From: an uncultured Pseudomonadota bacterium | GTDB taxonomy: Bacteria; Myxococcota_A; UBA9160; PR03 | Assembly (NCBI GenBank): GCA_900696485.1 | Contig: CAADGG010000095.1 | Location: 1-55,639 of the forward strand | DNA: 55,639 nucleotides | Reading direction: 5' to 3' | Made by a program: the position numbers and the translations under genes | Shown: one piece after another, positions 1-12,831 of the stretch | How the letters are laid out: each line of letters starts with the position of its first letter | Position numbering within the stretch: the stretch's first letter is position 1 | Notes under the pieces: model-generated | The model's input: only the letters and a program-made list of their open reading frames with translations | The model's database searches: none | Told to the model about the DNA's origin: nothing

Positions 1-689
1 CGCTCGAAATGCGCCGCGGCCTCGGCCCGATTGCCGCGTTCGGCTTCGAGGATGCCGAGGTTCAGGCGCGCAGGCCAGTAGTCTTCCTTGTAGTCGAGCG
101 CGAGCTGCAGATGCGCGGCCGCCTCGCCGAGGCGGCTCAGCTTGTACTCGGCCCAGCCGGCATTCGTCAGCGCGCGCCACGGCCGCGGGAAGGTCGGATC
201 GGCGAGCAGGCGCTGGGTTTCGACGAGGGCTTCCTGGTAGCGCTCCTGCTCGATGTAGAGCGCCGCCAGGTTGAACCGCGCGGCATGGAAGTTCGGGTCG
301 ATCTGGAGCGCAGCCAGCAGGTGCGTTTCGGTGTCCGCGATGCGACCCGAGCGCCGGAACGCCTCGGCCAGCGCGAGCCGGAGATTCTCCTCGTTCGGGT
401 CGAGACGCACCGCCATCAGCAGCTCGCCGATCGCCTCGGGGTTGCGGCCGGTCTTCATCCGGTCGAGCGCAACCTCGTAGTGCATGCGGGCCCGCCGCTG
501 CGCATCCGTCCGCTCGCTGAGTTCCGCGTGCGCCCCGGGCGCAGACGCGTGCGGCTCGCCCGAGGCGCCCGATCCGCGCGCCGTGGCGCAGCCGATCTGG
601 GTCAGCCCGAGGGCCGCCGCGAGCGCCAGTGCGGGGAGAAGCATGTCGGACCGGCGCGTGCCGGAGCGAGACAGAGCCTGGGACATCAT
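1..689 (-). CDS. TPR-repeat lipoprotein, PilW/PilF-like (C-terminus outside window)
   Basis: The visible 229 codons begin at an ATG at 689 and run off the left edge, so the protein is partial. The N-terminus has a basic stretch, a hydrophobic segment (LLPALALAAALGL) and a Cys at about residue 34, which looks like a lipoprotein signal although the -3 residue (Q) is unusual. After a low-complexity linker come tandem TPR units with text such as RNPEAIGELLMAVRLDPNEE and RALTNAGWAEYKLSRLGEAA. The latter resembles the type IV pilus biogenesis/stability protein PilW. PilW-type proteins are outer-membrane lipoproteins needed for secretin assembly, but no other pilus gene is visible here, so the specific role is inferred. 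The gene follows the 715-1548 gene by 25 nt, so the two are probably co-transcribed. Confidence 0.75.
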   Translation of the reverse strand, partial: MMSQALSRSGTRRSDMLLPALALAAALGLTQIGCATARGSGASGEPHASAPGAHAELSERTDAQRRARMHYEVALDRMKTGRNPEAIGELLMAVRLDPNEENLRLALAEAFRRSGRIADTETHLLAALQIDPNFHAARFNLAALYIEQERYQEALVETQRLLADPTFPRPWRALTNAGWAEYKLSRLGEAAAHLQLALDYKEDYWPARLNLGILEAERGNRAEAAAHFE

Positions 690-714
690 GGTCGGTCTCC
701 TGGAGCGAACCGCG

Positions 715-1548
715 TCAGAACGCGGCGAGAAGGCGGAGGAGCAGCGGAACCGGCGGCACGGCGCCGGGAGCCCGCACGCGCAGCGGCTGGACACGGCCCA
801 ACCGCGCGCCGCCCCCGGCCGTTGCGGTCGGGTCGGAACGAGGCGAAGAGCCGGTGCGCCCGCTCGCGACGGGCCACGCGGCGGGCGCCGGTGCGGACAG
901 GCCCGCGCGCGATCCGCCGTCACGGAACTTCGTCAGGGTCGGCGCCGCCCCCGGTGCCGCCGCTGCGGCGGCAGACCCGGGCGACGGCTCCGCCACGACG
1001 TGCTCCAGCGCTTCTTCCAGCAGGATCTCGCGGTCGTCCTCGACCCCGGCGAGTTCGGAAGCCGGCGGATCGCCGACGTCCAGGCGCGGAAACGACACGA
1101 TTTCACGTAGCCTGGCGACGGCTCGGCGCAGCGTGGTGGGTTCACGATCGGTGATGATCTCGTCATCGAACAGGAAGCCCATGCTTTCGCCGAAGGACAG
1201 CGAGGCATCGAGCGCGACGGCGAATCCGTCCGGCTGCGAGACGTCCTCCCCCTCGAGTTCGTAGAGGACCGAAACGCCCTTGGGGAGCGAGCGGACCGCC
1301 ACCGTGAAGCGCGTCCGACCCGCCTCGGAATGGATCGCGAGCGCCGCGCGGGCAGGTCCCGCCGGCAACTCGTCCGTCGCGACGACCGGCGTATTGAGCG
1401 ACAGCCGCAGCGAGAACAGCCGCTCGGCGACCAGCAACAGCGGGCGTTCACGCGGACTGAACATGCTGTGCGTATCGGTCCGAAGGCTCTGCCGCTTGAG
1501 GCTCTCCGGCACGCAGACGGCGCGCGAAGCTCCCGGTTGACGGTGCAT
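715..1548 (-). CDS. Uncharacterised protein with disordered C-terminus
   Basis: About 277 residues from an ATG at 1548. A second ATG at 1464 (M-F-S-P-R) is an equally possible start, giving 249 residues. I do not recognise a domain. The first 170 residues look folded (alternating beta-like text such as TRFTVAVRSLPKGVSVLYEL and FAVALDASLSF), followed by an acidic helix (DREILLEEALEHV) and then an Ala/Pro/Gly-rich tail of about 100 residues that is probably disordered. There is no signal peptide or membrane segment. It lies directly upstream of the PilW-like lipoprotein gene and is divergent from korA, with a 94-nt shared upstream region. Coding is supported by frame length and operon context rather than by homology. 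Confidence 0.55.
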   Translation of the reverse strand: MHRQPGASRAVCVPESLKRQSLRTDTHSMFSPRERPLLLVAERLFSLRLSLNTPVVATDELPAGPARAALAIHSEAGRTRFTVAVRSLPKGVSVLYELEGEDVSQPDGFAVALDASLSFGESMGFLFDDEIITDREPTTLRRAVARLREIVSFPRLDVGDPPASELAGVEDDREILLEEALEHVVAEPSPGSAAAAAAPGAAPTLTKFRDGGSRAGLSAPAPAAWPVASGRTGSSPRSDPTATAGGGARLGRVQPLRVRAPGAVPPVPLLLRLLAAF

Positions 1549-1588
1549 TTCCGATCCGGCCCGAATCGGCAGCAGTTCCGCCGGGGCC

Positions 1589-1617
1589 TTTCGCCCCCTC
1601 GGACCGACCGATATACT
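1589..1617 (+). promoter_or_regulatory. Candidate sigma-70 promoter of korAB
   Basis: The hexamer TATACT at 1612-1617 is a near-consensus -10 element in otherwise very GC-rich sequence. It lies 25 nt upstream of the korA GTG start. At 17-nt spacing the -35 position (1589-1594, TTTCGC) is a poor match. A similar AGTAGACTAGG occurs 22 nt before the ABC1 kinase gene, which suggests a shared -10 style in this genome. Confidence 0.4.
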
Positions 1618-1642
1618 AGGCCTACCCCGGAGGTCGACATCT

Positions 1643-3529
1643 GTGAACAAAGCCCAGGCCTCGGCCGATCGGGCCTCGAAGACGCAGCATCCACAGAACC
1701 CGAACGAACGGAAGCCGCACGAACGACTCGAGCGCGTCGCCATCCGGTTTGCCGGGGATTCCGGGGATGGCATGCAGCTCACCGGCACCAAGTTCACCGA
1801 ATCGACGGCCCTCGCCGGCAATGATTTGTCGACGCTGCCGGATTTCCCCGCCGAGATCCGCGCTCCGGCCGGCACCCTGGCGGGAGTCTCCGGCTTCCAG
1901 ATCCATTTCTCGTCGACGGACGTCCGCACGCCAGCCGATCAACCCGACGTGCTCGTCGCGATGAACCCGGCCGCGTTGCGCGCCAACCTCGCCGATGTGC
2001 GGCTGGGCGGCATGCTGGTCCTCAACGCCGACGCGTTCACCGAGAAGAACCTCGAGCGGGCCGGTTATCGCGAGGATCCCCTGCCGGATGTCCGCGAGCG
2101 CTATCGCGTGGTGGAGATCCCGCTGACGAAGCTCACGATCGCCGCCGTCGCGGATCTCGGCCTCTCGCAGCGCGAGGCCACGCGGTCGAAGAATTTCTTC
2201 GCGCTCGGCCTCATGTACTGGCTCTACGGCCGGCCCGTCGAATCCACGCTGCGCTGGATCGCGAGTCGCTTCCCCGACGACGTCGGGGAGGCGAACCGCC
2301 GCGTGCTGATGGCCGGCTATCACTTCGGCGAGACCAGCGAGCTGTTTCCGGTCTCCTTCGAGGTGCCGCCGGCCAAGATCGAGCCGGGCGTGTATCGCAA
2401 CATCACCGGCAACACGGCGCTCGCCTGGGGGGCCGTGGCCGCCAGCACCCAGATGGGACGCCCGCTGTTCGTCGGGGCCTATCCGATCACCCCGGCTTCG
2501 GAAATCCTGCACGAGCTGGCCAAGCACCGGAACTTCGGGATCAAGACCTTCCAGGCCGAGGACGAGATCGCCGCCGCGGCGGCCGCGATCGGCGCCGCCT
2601 TTGCCGGGCACCTCGCGCTCACCGTCACCAGCGGACCGGGCTTCCTGCTCAAGCAGGAGGCGTTGAACCTGGCCGTCGTCGCCGAGCTGCCGCTGGTGCT
2701 CGTGGACGTGCAGCGCGCAGGCCCCTCGACGGGGTTGCCGACGAAGACCGAGCAGGCCGATCTGCTGATGGCGCTCTACGGCCGCAGCTCGGATAGCCCC
2801 ATGCCGGTGCTCGCACCGGCCACGCCGGGGGAGTGCTTCTCGATCATGCTGGAGGCGTTCCGGCTGGCGGTGAAGTACATGACCCCCGTCGTCGTCCTGT
2901 CGGACGGCTATCTCGCGAACAGCGCCGAACCGTGGCGGATTCCGGACACCGCGGCACTGCCGCGCTCGGTCGTCTCGTATCACACGGAGCCGGCCGGGTT
3001 CGCGCCCTATCACCGCGCCGCCGAGACGCTGGCGCGGCCGTGGGCGATCCCCGGCACTCCCGGCCTCGAGCACCGGATCGGCGGCCTCGAAAAGCAGGAC
3101 GGCAGCGGCAACGTCTCGTACCTGCCCGACAACCACCAGCGGATGACCGATCTCCGCCATCAGAAGGTGGCCGGCATGGCCCGCGACATTCCGCCGCTCG
3201 AGCTGCGCGGAGCCGCCTCGGGGCGCCTGCTGGTCGTCGGCTGGGGAGGCACGCACGGCGCCATCGCGACGGCCGTCGACGAGACGCGCGCGGACGGCGG
3301 CGAAGTGGCCCACCTGCACCTGCGACACCTGAACCCGCTGCCGTCGGATCTCGGCGACGTGCTCGGGCGCTTCGAGCGCGTGCTGGTGCCGGAGTTGAAC
3401 ACCGGCCAGCTCGTCCGCGTGTTGCGCGATCGCTATCTCGTCGATGCGCAGAGTCTCACGAAGGTGCAAGGCCAGCCGTTCCGCATCGCCGAGCTGCGCA
3501 GCGCGATCGCTCGGCTGCTGGAGGATTGA
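1643..3529 (+). CDS. korA: 2-oxoglutarate:ferredoxin oxidoreductase, fused gamma-alpha subunit
   Basis: 628 residues, from a GTG at 1643 preceded by GGAGG at 1629-1633. It oxidatively decarboxylates 2-oxoglutarate to succinyl-CoA with KorB, passing electrons to ferredoxin. Residues ~30-210 form the gamma (POR) domain, with IRFAGDSGDGMQLTG near the N-terminus. The alpha part starts near 250 with GNTALAWGAVAA and carries the substrate motif YPITPASE at ~279. This is followed by TSGPGFLLKQEALNLA and the conserved VQRAGPSTGLPTKTEQAD. The C-terminal transketolase-like domain ends near 628. The gamma-alpha fusion is the usual form of this enzyme in aerobic bacteria. korB starts one base after its stop. 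Neighbouring sucCD, mdh and icd support 2-oxoglutarate rather than pyruvate as substrate, but other 2-oxoacids are not excluded by sequence alone. Confidence 0.93.
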   Translation: MNKAQASADRASKTQHPQNPNERKPHERLERVAIRFAGDSGDGMQLTGTKFTESTALAGNDLSTLPDFPAEIRAPAGTLAGVSGFQIHFSSTDVRTPADQPDVLVAMNPAALRANLADVRLGGMLVLNADAFTEKNLERAGYREDPLPDVRERYRVVEIPLTKLTIAAVADLGLSQREATRSKNFFALGLMYWLYGRPVESTLRWIASRFPDDVGEANRRVLMAGYHFGETSELFPVSFEVPPAKIEPGVYRNITGNTALAWGAVAASTQMGRPLFVGAYPITPASEILHELAKHRNFGIKTFQAEDEIAAAAAAIGAAFAGHLALTVTSGPGFLLKQEALNLAVVAELPLVLVDVQRAGPSTGLPTKTEQADLLMALYGRSSDSPMPVLAPATPGECFSIMLEAFRLAVKYMTPVVVLSDGYLANSAEPWRIPDTAALPRSVVSYHTEPAGFAPYHRAAETLARPWAIPGTPGLEHRIGGLEKQDGSGNVSYLPDNHQRMTDLRHQKVAGMARDIPPLELRGAASGRLLVVGWGGTHGAIATAVDETRADGGEVAHLHLRHLNPLPSDLGDVLGRFERVLVPELNTGQLVRVLRDRYLVDAQSLTKVQGQPFRIAELRSAIARLLED

Positions 3530-3530
3530 G

Positions 3531-4571
<1,041 letters not shown>

Positions 4572-4574
4572 CGC

Positions 4575-5453
4575 TCAGCTCCGCAGGCCCGGGCAGTGAT
4601 CGGCGAGCGTGACGGCGATCTCGGCGGGGGACGGGGCCACGGCCACGCCGGCCTTCTCGAGCGCCGCGATCTTGTCGGAGGCGCGGCCCTTGCCGCCGGC
4701 GATGATCGCCCCGGCATGGCCCATGCGCTTGCCGGGCGGAGCATTCTGGCCGGCGATGAAGGCGGCGACGGGCTTCGTCATATGGGACTGGATGAACTCC
4801 GCCGCGGTCTCCTCGGCCGAGCCACCGATCTCGCCGATCAGGATCACGGCCCTGGTCTCCGGATCCGCCTCGAAGAGCGCGAGCGCATCGACGAAGTTGG
4901 TCCCGATGATCGCGTCGCCCCCGATGCCGACGCAGCTCGACTGGCCGATGCCGAGGCGTGAGAGCTGGTCGACGGCTTCGTAGGTGAGCGTCCCGGAACG
5001 CGAGACGACGCCGACCGGCCCGGGCCGCGTGATCTGCGCCGGCATGATGCCGATCCGGCACTGTCCCGGCGTGACGACGCCCGGGCAGTTGGGGCCGAGC
5101 AGACGCGTCTTCGCCCCGAGCAGCGAGCGCTTGGCGCGCAGCATGTCGAGCGCCGGAATCCCCTCGGTGATGCAGACCACGAGATCGAGCCCCGCGTCGG
5201 CGGCTTCGAGGATCGCGTCCGCCGCGCCCGGCGGCGGCACGAACACCACGGAGGCGTCGGCGCCGGTGGCTGCGACGGCTTCACGGACGGTGTCGAAGAC
5301 CGGCATGTCGTCGATCTCGGTGCCTCCCTTGCCCGGCGCCACACCACCGACCACCTGGGTGTGGTAGGCGCGCGAGAGGCCGGCGTGGAAGCGTCCCATC
5401 TTGCCGAGGCCTTGCACGATCAGTCGGGTCTTCGCGTCGCACAAGATCGCCAT
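4575..5453 (-). CDS. sucD: Succinyl-CoA synthetase (ADP/GDP-forming), alpha subunit
   Basis: 292 residues, full length for the family. It forms the succinyl-CoA to succinate step with substrate-level phosphorylation. The CoA-binding Rossmann domain is at the N-terminus ([14 protein letters not shown]; the loop reads GLGKMG rather than the usual GITGKEG). The GPNCPG motif is near residue 120, SRSGTLTYE near 150, and the phosphorylated histidine sits in [11 protein letters not shown] near 244. It starts 5 nt after sucC and converges with korB, whose product supplies its substrate. Confidence 0.93.
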   Translation of the reverse strand: MAILCDAKTRLIVQGLGKMGRFHAGLSRAYHTQVVGGVAPGKGGTEIDDMPVFDTVREAVAATGADASVVFVPPPGAADAILEAADAGLDLVVCITEGIPALDMLRAKRSLLGAKTRLLGPNCPGVVTPGQCRIGIMPAQITRPGPVGVVSRSGTLTYEAVDQLSRLGIGQSSCVGIGGDAIIGTNFVDALALFEADPETRAVILIGEIGGSAEETAAEFIQSHMTKPVAAFIAGQNAPPGKRMGHAGAIIAGGKGRASDKIAALEKAGVAVAPSPAEIAVTLADHCPGLRS

Positions 5454-5458
5454 CGTCG

Positions 5459-6694
5459 TCAGCCCCGCCCGTTCGACTTCGGGTTCATCGCGGAGGTCGT
5501 CTTCGCTTGCGTCTTCGCTTGCGTCTTCGGGTTCGGCCCCGCGGCGGCGACGGCCTTCTCGGCGGCCTCGCGGAAGGTGTCGGCCGGAATCAGGCGGAGC
5601 CCCGAGCTCTCGAGCAGCGCGCGGCCTTCGGCGGCGTTGGTGCCCTGCAGCCGCACGACGATCGGGATCTGCACGCCGATCTCACGTGCGGCGGCGATCA
5701 CGCCTTCGGCGACCAGATCGCAGCGCACGATCCCGCCGAAGATGTTGACGAGGATCGCCCGGACCTGTGGATCGGCGAGGATCAGCTTGAACGCGGCGGC
5801 GACGCGGTCCTGGTCGGTTCCGCCCCCGACGTCCAGGAAGTTGGCCGGTGCGCCGCCCGCGACCTGCAGCATGTCGAGCGTCGCCATCGCGAGACCGGCG
5901 CCGTTCACCAGGCAACCGATGTTGCCGTCGAGCCCGACGTACGCGAGGTCGAGTTCGTTGGCCTCCCGTTCGCGGGGATCCTCCTCGTCGGCATCGCGCA
6001 GATCCCGGATGTCGGGGTGCCGGAACAACGCGTTGTCGTCGAAGTTGAGCTTGCAATCGAGCGCGAGCAGGTCGCCGGCCTTCGTGACGACCAGCGGGTT
6101 GATCTCCGCGAGCGCGCCGTCCTTCTCGACGAAGAGCCGATAGAGACCGCCGAGGAAGACGTCGAGCTTCGCCACGGCGTCGGCCCCGAGGCCCAACGCG
6201 AAGGCCACCCGGCGCACGTGGTACGGCATCAGGCCGACGGCCGGATCGATGCGCACCGTGACGATCTTCTCCGGGGTCCGGGCCGCGACCTCCTCGATCT
6301 CCATGCCGCCCTCGGTCGACGCGATGATCGCCAGCGACTCGGAGGCGCGATCGAGCACCAGGCCGAGATACAGCTCGCGTTCGATCTCGCAACCCGCTTC
6401 CACCCAGACCTTGCGCACGAGCTTGCCGTCGGCGCCGGTCTGGTGCGTATGCAGCGTCATGCCGAGGATCTCGGAGGCGAGCCGCTTCGCCTCGCCGGCG
6501 GATTTGGCGACCTTGATGCCACCCGCCTTGCCGCGACCCCCGGCGTGCACCTGCGCCTTCACGACGACGACCTTCGCATCGAGACCGCGCGCCGCGGTCT
6601 CGGCCTCCGCCGGCGTCGTCGCCAGGCGCCCCGGCGGCACCGGGACGCCGTACGCGCGCAGGAGTTCCTTTGCCTGATACTCGTGGACATTCAT
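5459..6694 (-). CDS. sucC: Succinyl-CoA synthetase, beta subunit, with repetitive C-terminal tail
   Basis: 411 residues from an ATG at 6694. The N-terminal ATP-grasp domain starts [20 protein letters not shown], and [18 protein letters not shown] near residue 46 is diagnostic. The C-terminal ligase domain includes [15 protein letters not shown] and [12 protein letters not shown] normal family member ends near [10 protein letters not shown]. Here a further ~24 residues follow ([13 protein letters not shown] and beyond), encoded by a 12-nt tandem repeat. It follows mdh by 51 nt and leads directly into sucD. Confidence 0.93.
   Translation of the reverse strand: MNVHEYQAKELLRAYGVPVPPGRLATTPAEAETAARGLDAKVVVVKAQVHAGGRGKAGGIKVAKSAGEAKRLASEILGMTLHTHQTGADGKLVRKVWVEAGCEIERELYLGLVLDRASESLAIIASTEGGMEIEEVAARTPEKIVTVRIDPAVGLMPYHVRRVAFALGLGADAVAKLDVFLGGLYRLFVEKDGALAEINPLVVTKAGDLLALDCKLNFDDNALFRHPDIRDLRDADEEDPREREANELDLAYVGLDGNIGCLVNGAGLAMATLDMLQVAGGAPANFLDVGGGTDQDRVAAAFKLILADPQVRAILVNIFGGIVRCDLVAEGVIAAAREIGVQIPIVVRLQGTNAAEGRALLESSGLRLIPADTFREAAEKAVAAAGPNPKTQAKTQAKTTSAMNPKSNGRG
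5499..5534 (-). repeat. 12-nt tandem repeat in the sucC 3' end
   Basis: Three 12-nt units lie at 5499, 5511 and 5523. The first two are identical (GTCTTCGCTTGC on the plus strand) and the third differs at its end (GTCTTCGGGTTC). Because 12 is a multiple of three, the repeat adds K-T-Q-A-like blocks to the SucC C-terminus without breaking the frame. Confidence 0.8.
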
Positions 6695-6745
6695 CGGGTG
6701 AGATCTCGATCTCGCTGGAGGGAGGGAGCCTCGCGCCGGAGGAGC

Positions 6746-8992
<2,247 letters not shown>

Positions 8993-9550
8993 GGTGGCGG
9001 CGGTCTAGCGAATCCGCGTCCGCGTCGCGACCGGCCGCGGCGGGCGACGGCGAGCGGCCCGGCGCCACGAGCAGGTCCTGGATGCCCGCGATCGGGATGG
9101 CGACCGGACAGACCCGCTCGCAAGCGCGGCAGCCGCCACAGGTCGCGGCGGCCGGCGTGCGTCCGGCTGCAGCGGGTGCGGACGCCGACGGCCCGCGGTC
9201 CGCGCCGACCGGCACGATGCCGAGCCGGATCCAATCAATCTCGAGCCGCGCCGCCGACAGCACGGCATCACGCGGCTCGATCGCCGGCGTGCCGTCGATG
9301 CGGGCGCACTCGATCGTGCACAGCCCGCACGCCAGGCAGGCCTCGGCGGCGAGCTGGAGACGCGAGCGCTCCGGATCGGGCAGGCGGAATCCGTCGGCGC
9401 CGTAGTTGTCGTAGAAGCGCGCGATCGGATCGTGCTCGCCGAGCCGCAGGACGCGGCGCGCCACGTGGCCGGCGCCGGTGCGCACCTGGAAGGCGAACGC
9501 CCGCCAACTGCCGGTGCGCGCGAGCTCGCGGAGGAAGCCGCGATAGCCGC

Positions 9551-12500
9551 TCAGCATCGCGCCGCTTCCGCGCCGGCGCGGCGTCCGGTCAACAACGCGA
9601 CGCCGAGGCCGGTGCGCTCGCGCGCCGGATCGAAGCCGCCGAGCAGTTCCCCGGCGGCGAACAGATTCTCGAGGCGGGGCGCGCCGTCGGCCCCGAGCGG
9701 CCGCAGCCGTTCGTCCCCATGCACGCCGACGGCGAACAACGGCTGCTCGCCTTCGTAGTCGTGCCGGACCGAGCGGCGCGGAGTCCGGCCATCGAGCCGG
9801 CGCCCGCCGAGATCGTAGAGCGGCAGCCCGAGCAACGGCTCGCGCAGCACGCCGTCGCGCTCGACGACCCCGCCGCCGACGTAGCGGCCGGTGGCGAGCA
9901 CCAGCGCGTCGAGCGACAGCGTCTGCACGGCGCCATCCGACGCGACGCGGACCGCGTGCGCGCGCCCGTCCGCGGCCTCGACCGCCTGCGCGGTGCCGGT
10001 CCGCAGCACCACGCCGGCCCGCACCAGCGCCTCGCACAGCGCGCGGTCGACGCGGAAGCCGGCGAGCGCCAGCTCCGGCGAACCGACCAGCTCCGCGACA
10101 CGACAGCCGATCGTCTCGCGCAGCCAGCCGCGCACGCGCGCGGCCGCATCGAGCCCGAGGATCGGCGGGAACAGTACCAGGCGCCCGTCGGCCGCGAAGC
10201 CGGCGAGTTGCGGTTGCAACGCCTCGCGCGCCGCCGGCCCTTCGAGCGCGCGCGCCAGCCGGGCCGGCGTGCCGGCGAGCGCCTGCAGCGCCGGCGGCAG
10301 CTCGAGACGCAGCATCTGCAGCGAGCGGCCGGCGCCGGTCACAGCCGCCAGCTCCGCCGCCAGCGTGCGCAGCGCCGCGCGCGCGTCGTATCCGGCGAGT
10401 CCCGGCACGTCGACGAGCGCGAGTTCGCCGGCGCCGGCCAGATCGCCGTCGCCGGCGCCGGAGAAGGCCAGATCCGCGCCGCGCAGCGCGCCGTGCACAT
10501 CGACGAGCCAGCGTGTCTGCTCGAGGTTGCCGGTAACGCGCAGCCCCGACGGTGCGAGCCAGCCGTCGAGGGCTGCGCGCGCCGCCTCGATCTCGCCGTC
10601 GAACGCGCCGGCCGACCACAGCTTCGCGTACGGGTGCGCCGCGTTGCCGAGCGCGGCCCGCTCGACCCGCCGCCGAGGCGCCAGCACGGGACCACCGGGG
10701 GCGTCGTGAAGCGGCAGGCCGCCGCGGCGCAGCGGCGTCGCACCGGCCACGTCGAGCGTCCCCCAGCCGAGCGCCGTCGCGCCCGGCGCCGCCCGGATCA
10801 GTTCGACGCGAGCGCCGCGGGCGGCCAGCTCGAGCGCCGCGGCGCAGCCCGCGAGCCCCCCGCCGACGACGACGGCTCGCACGATGCGTCCACGGCCGGC
10901 CGGCCCGGACGCGGCGGGCGGACGGACGGCCGGGGCGCTCCCCGGCTCGTGTCGCCCGGCGCCAGACCCGTCGGCCTCGGGTGCGCTCCGCGCGCCCGCC
11001 GCCGCGCGCGGCTGCCCGGCGTCCGGCTCGCGGTGCCAGCGCGCCAGCGTCTGCAGCGCCCCGCGCCTCGAAGCCTCATCCCCCGCCCGGAAGCCGCTCG
11101 CGCGAACGCCGCGGGCAAGACTCGGGGGCTCGGCGTTCTCCGCTCCGTCGTCCTCGCGCGTCGTGGCGTCGACCCGCAGCCGGCCGAGGAAGCCGCGCGC
11201 ACCCAGGTGCACGTAGCGGTGGATCTCGATCGCCGCGAGGTGACGCCCGCCGAGTGTCGGCGCCGTCGCGCGCCAGCGCTCGGCCGCGAACCGCTCGACT
11301 TCGCGGGCACTGCGTTCGGCCGGCCAATCGAGCGCCTCGCCGAGCAGGCCGGCCGCCCCGCGCGCGCAACCGGCCCCCTGACACGCGCCGATGCCAAGCC
11401 GAACGCGCAGCGCGCAATCCTCGAGCGTGCGGACCCGCTCGCGGTGGGCGACGTGCAGCAGCTCGGCGTCGAGCACCGGCTCGCACGCGCACACGATGCG
11501 CGGCGGCGGCGGCGCGCTGTCGGCGGGCTCCGGGGTCCACGGCGCCAGCAGATCGGGGGTGCGCGTGCCGTGCCGGAAGCCGAGCCGCAGCACGGCGGCC
11601 ACCGGCGTCCGGAAGCGCTGCGCCACGGCGAGCACATCGAGCGTGCCGTCGCCGCCCGGCAGCGGCGTCGTCGCGGTCCGGCATGCCTCCCGGACCGCGA
11701 GGGCCGCGCACAGCCGATCGCTCGCATCCTGCGCCATCAGCCGGTACGAGGCGAGCTTGCCGCCGGCGATCGTCCAGAAGCCCGGCGCCCCGTCGCCGGC
11801 GTGATCGATCACGGCATAGTCGCGCGTCAGCTCATCCTCGAGCTGTCCGAAACCGTAGAGCGTGGGCCGGACGCCCTGGATGGTGTGGGTGACGCGGTGC
11901 GCGCGGATCGCCGGGATCGAGCGCTCCATCGCCTGCAGCACGTATTCGATCTCATCCTCGGTGACATCGATGCGGTCGAGGTCGCCGTAGAAGTCGTCGT
12001 CCGTGGTGCCCGCCATGCTGTTCTGCTCGTGCGGGAACGTGAACATGTCGCGCCCGTCGATCCCGCGCGCGTAGATCGCGAGCTGCGAGACCCGGCGTTC
12101 GAAGACCAGATGGATGCCCTTGGCCGGTCGCAACCGGAACTCGACGCCGGCCAGCGCGGCCAGCTGCGGCGCCCACGGCCCGGTGGCGTTCATCACCAGA
12201 TCCGCCTCGATCCGCCACTCGTCGCCGCACAGCCGATCCCGCACGCGCGCCCCCGCGACGCGGCCACCGGCCTCGCGCAGCAGCTCGACGACCTCCACGT
12301 GCGTCCACAGGAGCGCGCCGCGCTCGGCGGCATCGAGCGCGTTTGCCGCAGTGAGGCGCGCGGCATCGACGCCCCACTCATCGAGCGTGAAGGCGCACTC
12401 GAGGCGCGGCGACAGCGACGGTTCGAGCCGCAGCGCCTGCGCGCGCGTGAGCCGCGTGTGCGGCCGGCCGTTCTTGTACGGCTGGTAGCGGTCGTACATC

Positions 12501-12823
12501 TCGAGCCCGATCTCGACCAGCTCGGGCCCGATCGGATCCTCGGCGAACACCGGCATCACGAACGGAATCCGGAACACCAGATGCGGGGCGATGCGCTGGA
12601 TCGCACCCGAGTCCACGCACGAGTGCCGGGTGACGTCGGGATCCTTCTGCAGGTAGCGCAGGCCCCCGTGGATCATGCCGGACGACGCCCACGAGGTTCC
12701 GGAGCCGAGCTCACGGCGCTCGACCAGCGCACAGGAGACGCCGCGCAGCGCCAGATCCCGCGCGATCCCGGCGCCGTTGATCCCGCCGCCGATCACCAGC
12801 ACCTGGACGCGATGGCTCGACAC
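9551..12823 (-). CDS. glpA-glpB: Fused glycerol-3-phosphate dehydrogenase GlpA-GlpB
   Basis: 1090 residues in one uninterrupted frame from a GTG at 12823; upstream frame continuity is ignored because it lies opposite aspS codons. Residues ~5-400 are the GlpA FAD domain (QVLVIGGGINGAGIARDLAL, SSGMIHGGLRYLQ). Near 470 a BFD-type [2Fe-2S] domain carries VCACEP and GACQGAGC. After a disordered Ala/Gly-rich linker (~560-645) a second flavoprotein begins with AVVVGGGLAGCAAALELAA and matches GlpB to the end (NLFAAGELLGG, RTGLGVALLTG). GlpA and GlpB are normally separate subunits of the membrane-associated dehydrogenase that oxidises sn-glycerol-3-phosphate to dihydroxyacetone phosphate. An internal GTG just before the GlpB part could also start a free GlpB. 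The glpC-like gene overlaps its stop, and aspS ends 8 nt upstream. Confidence 0.88.
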   Translation of the reverse strand: MSSHRVQVLVIGGGINGAGIARDLALRGVSCALVERRELGSGTSWASSGMIHGGLRYLQKDPDVTRHSCVDSGAIQRIAPHLVFRIPFVMPVFAEDPIGPELVEIGLEMYDRYQPYKNGRPHTRLTRAQALRLEPSLSPRLECAFTLDEWGVDAARLTAANALDAAERGALLWTHVEVVELLREAGGRVAGARVRDRLCGDEWRIEADLVMNATGPWAPQLAALAGVEFRLRPAKGIHLVFERRVSQLAIYARGIDGRDMFTFPHEQNSMAGTTDDDFYGDLDRIDVTEDEIEYVLQAMERSIPAIRAHRVTHTIQGVRPTLYGFGQLEDELTRDYAVIDHAGDGAPGFWTIAGGKLASYRLMAQDASDRLCAALAVREACRTATTPLPGGDGTLDVLAVAQRFRTPVAAVLRLGFRHGTRTPDLLAPWTPEPADSAPPPPRIVCACEPVLDAELLHVAHRERVRTLEDCALRVRLGIGACQGAGCARGAAGLLGEALDWPAERSAREVERFAAERWRATAPTLGGRHLAAIEIHRYVHLGARGFLGRLRVDATTREDDGAENAEPPSLARGVRASGFRAGDEASRRGALQTLARWHREPDAGQPRAAAGARSAPEADGSGAGRHEPGSAPAVRPPAASGPAGRGRIVRAVVVGGGLAGCAAALELAARGARVELIRAAPGATALGWGTLDVAGATPLRRGGLPLHDAPGGPVLAPRRRVERAALGNAAHPYAKLWSAGAFDGEIEAARAALDGWLAPSGLRVTGNLEQTRWLVDVHGALRGADLAFSGAGDGDLAGAGELALVDVPGLAGYDARAALRTLAAELAAVTGAGRSLQMLRLELPPALQALAGTPARLARALEGPAAREALQPQLAGFAADGRLVLFPPILGLDAAARVRGWLRETIGCRVAELVGSPELALAGFRVDRALCEALVRAGVVLRTGTAQAVEAADGRAHAVRVASDGAVQTLSLDALVLATGRYVGGGVVERDGVLREPLLGLPLYDLGGRRLDGRTPRRSVRHDYEGEQPLFAVGVHGDERLRPLGADGAPRLENLFAAGELLGGFDPARERTGLGVALLTGRRAGAEAARC

Positions 12824-12831
12824 CGAGCGGC

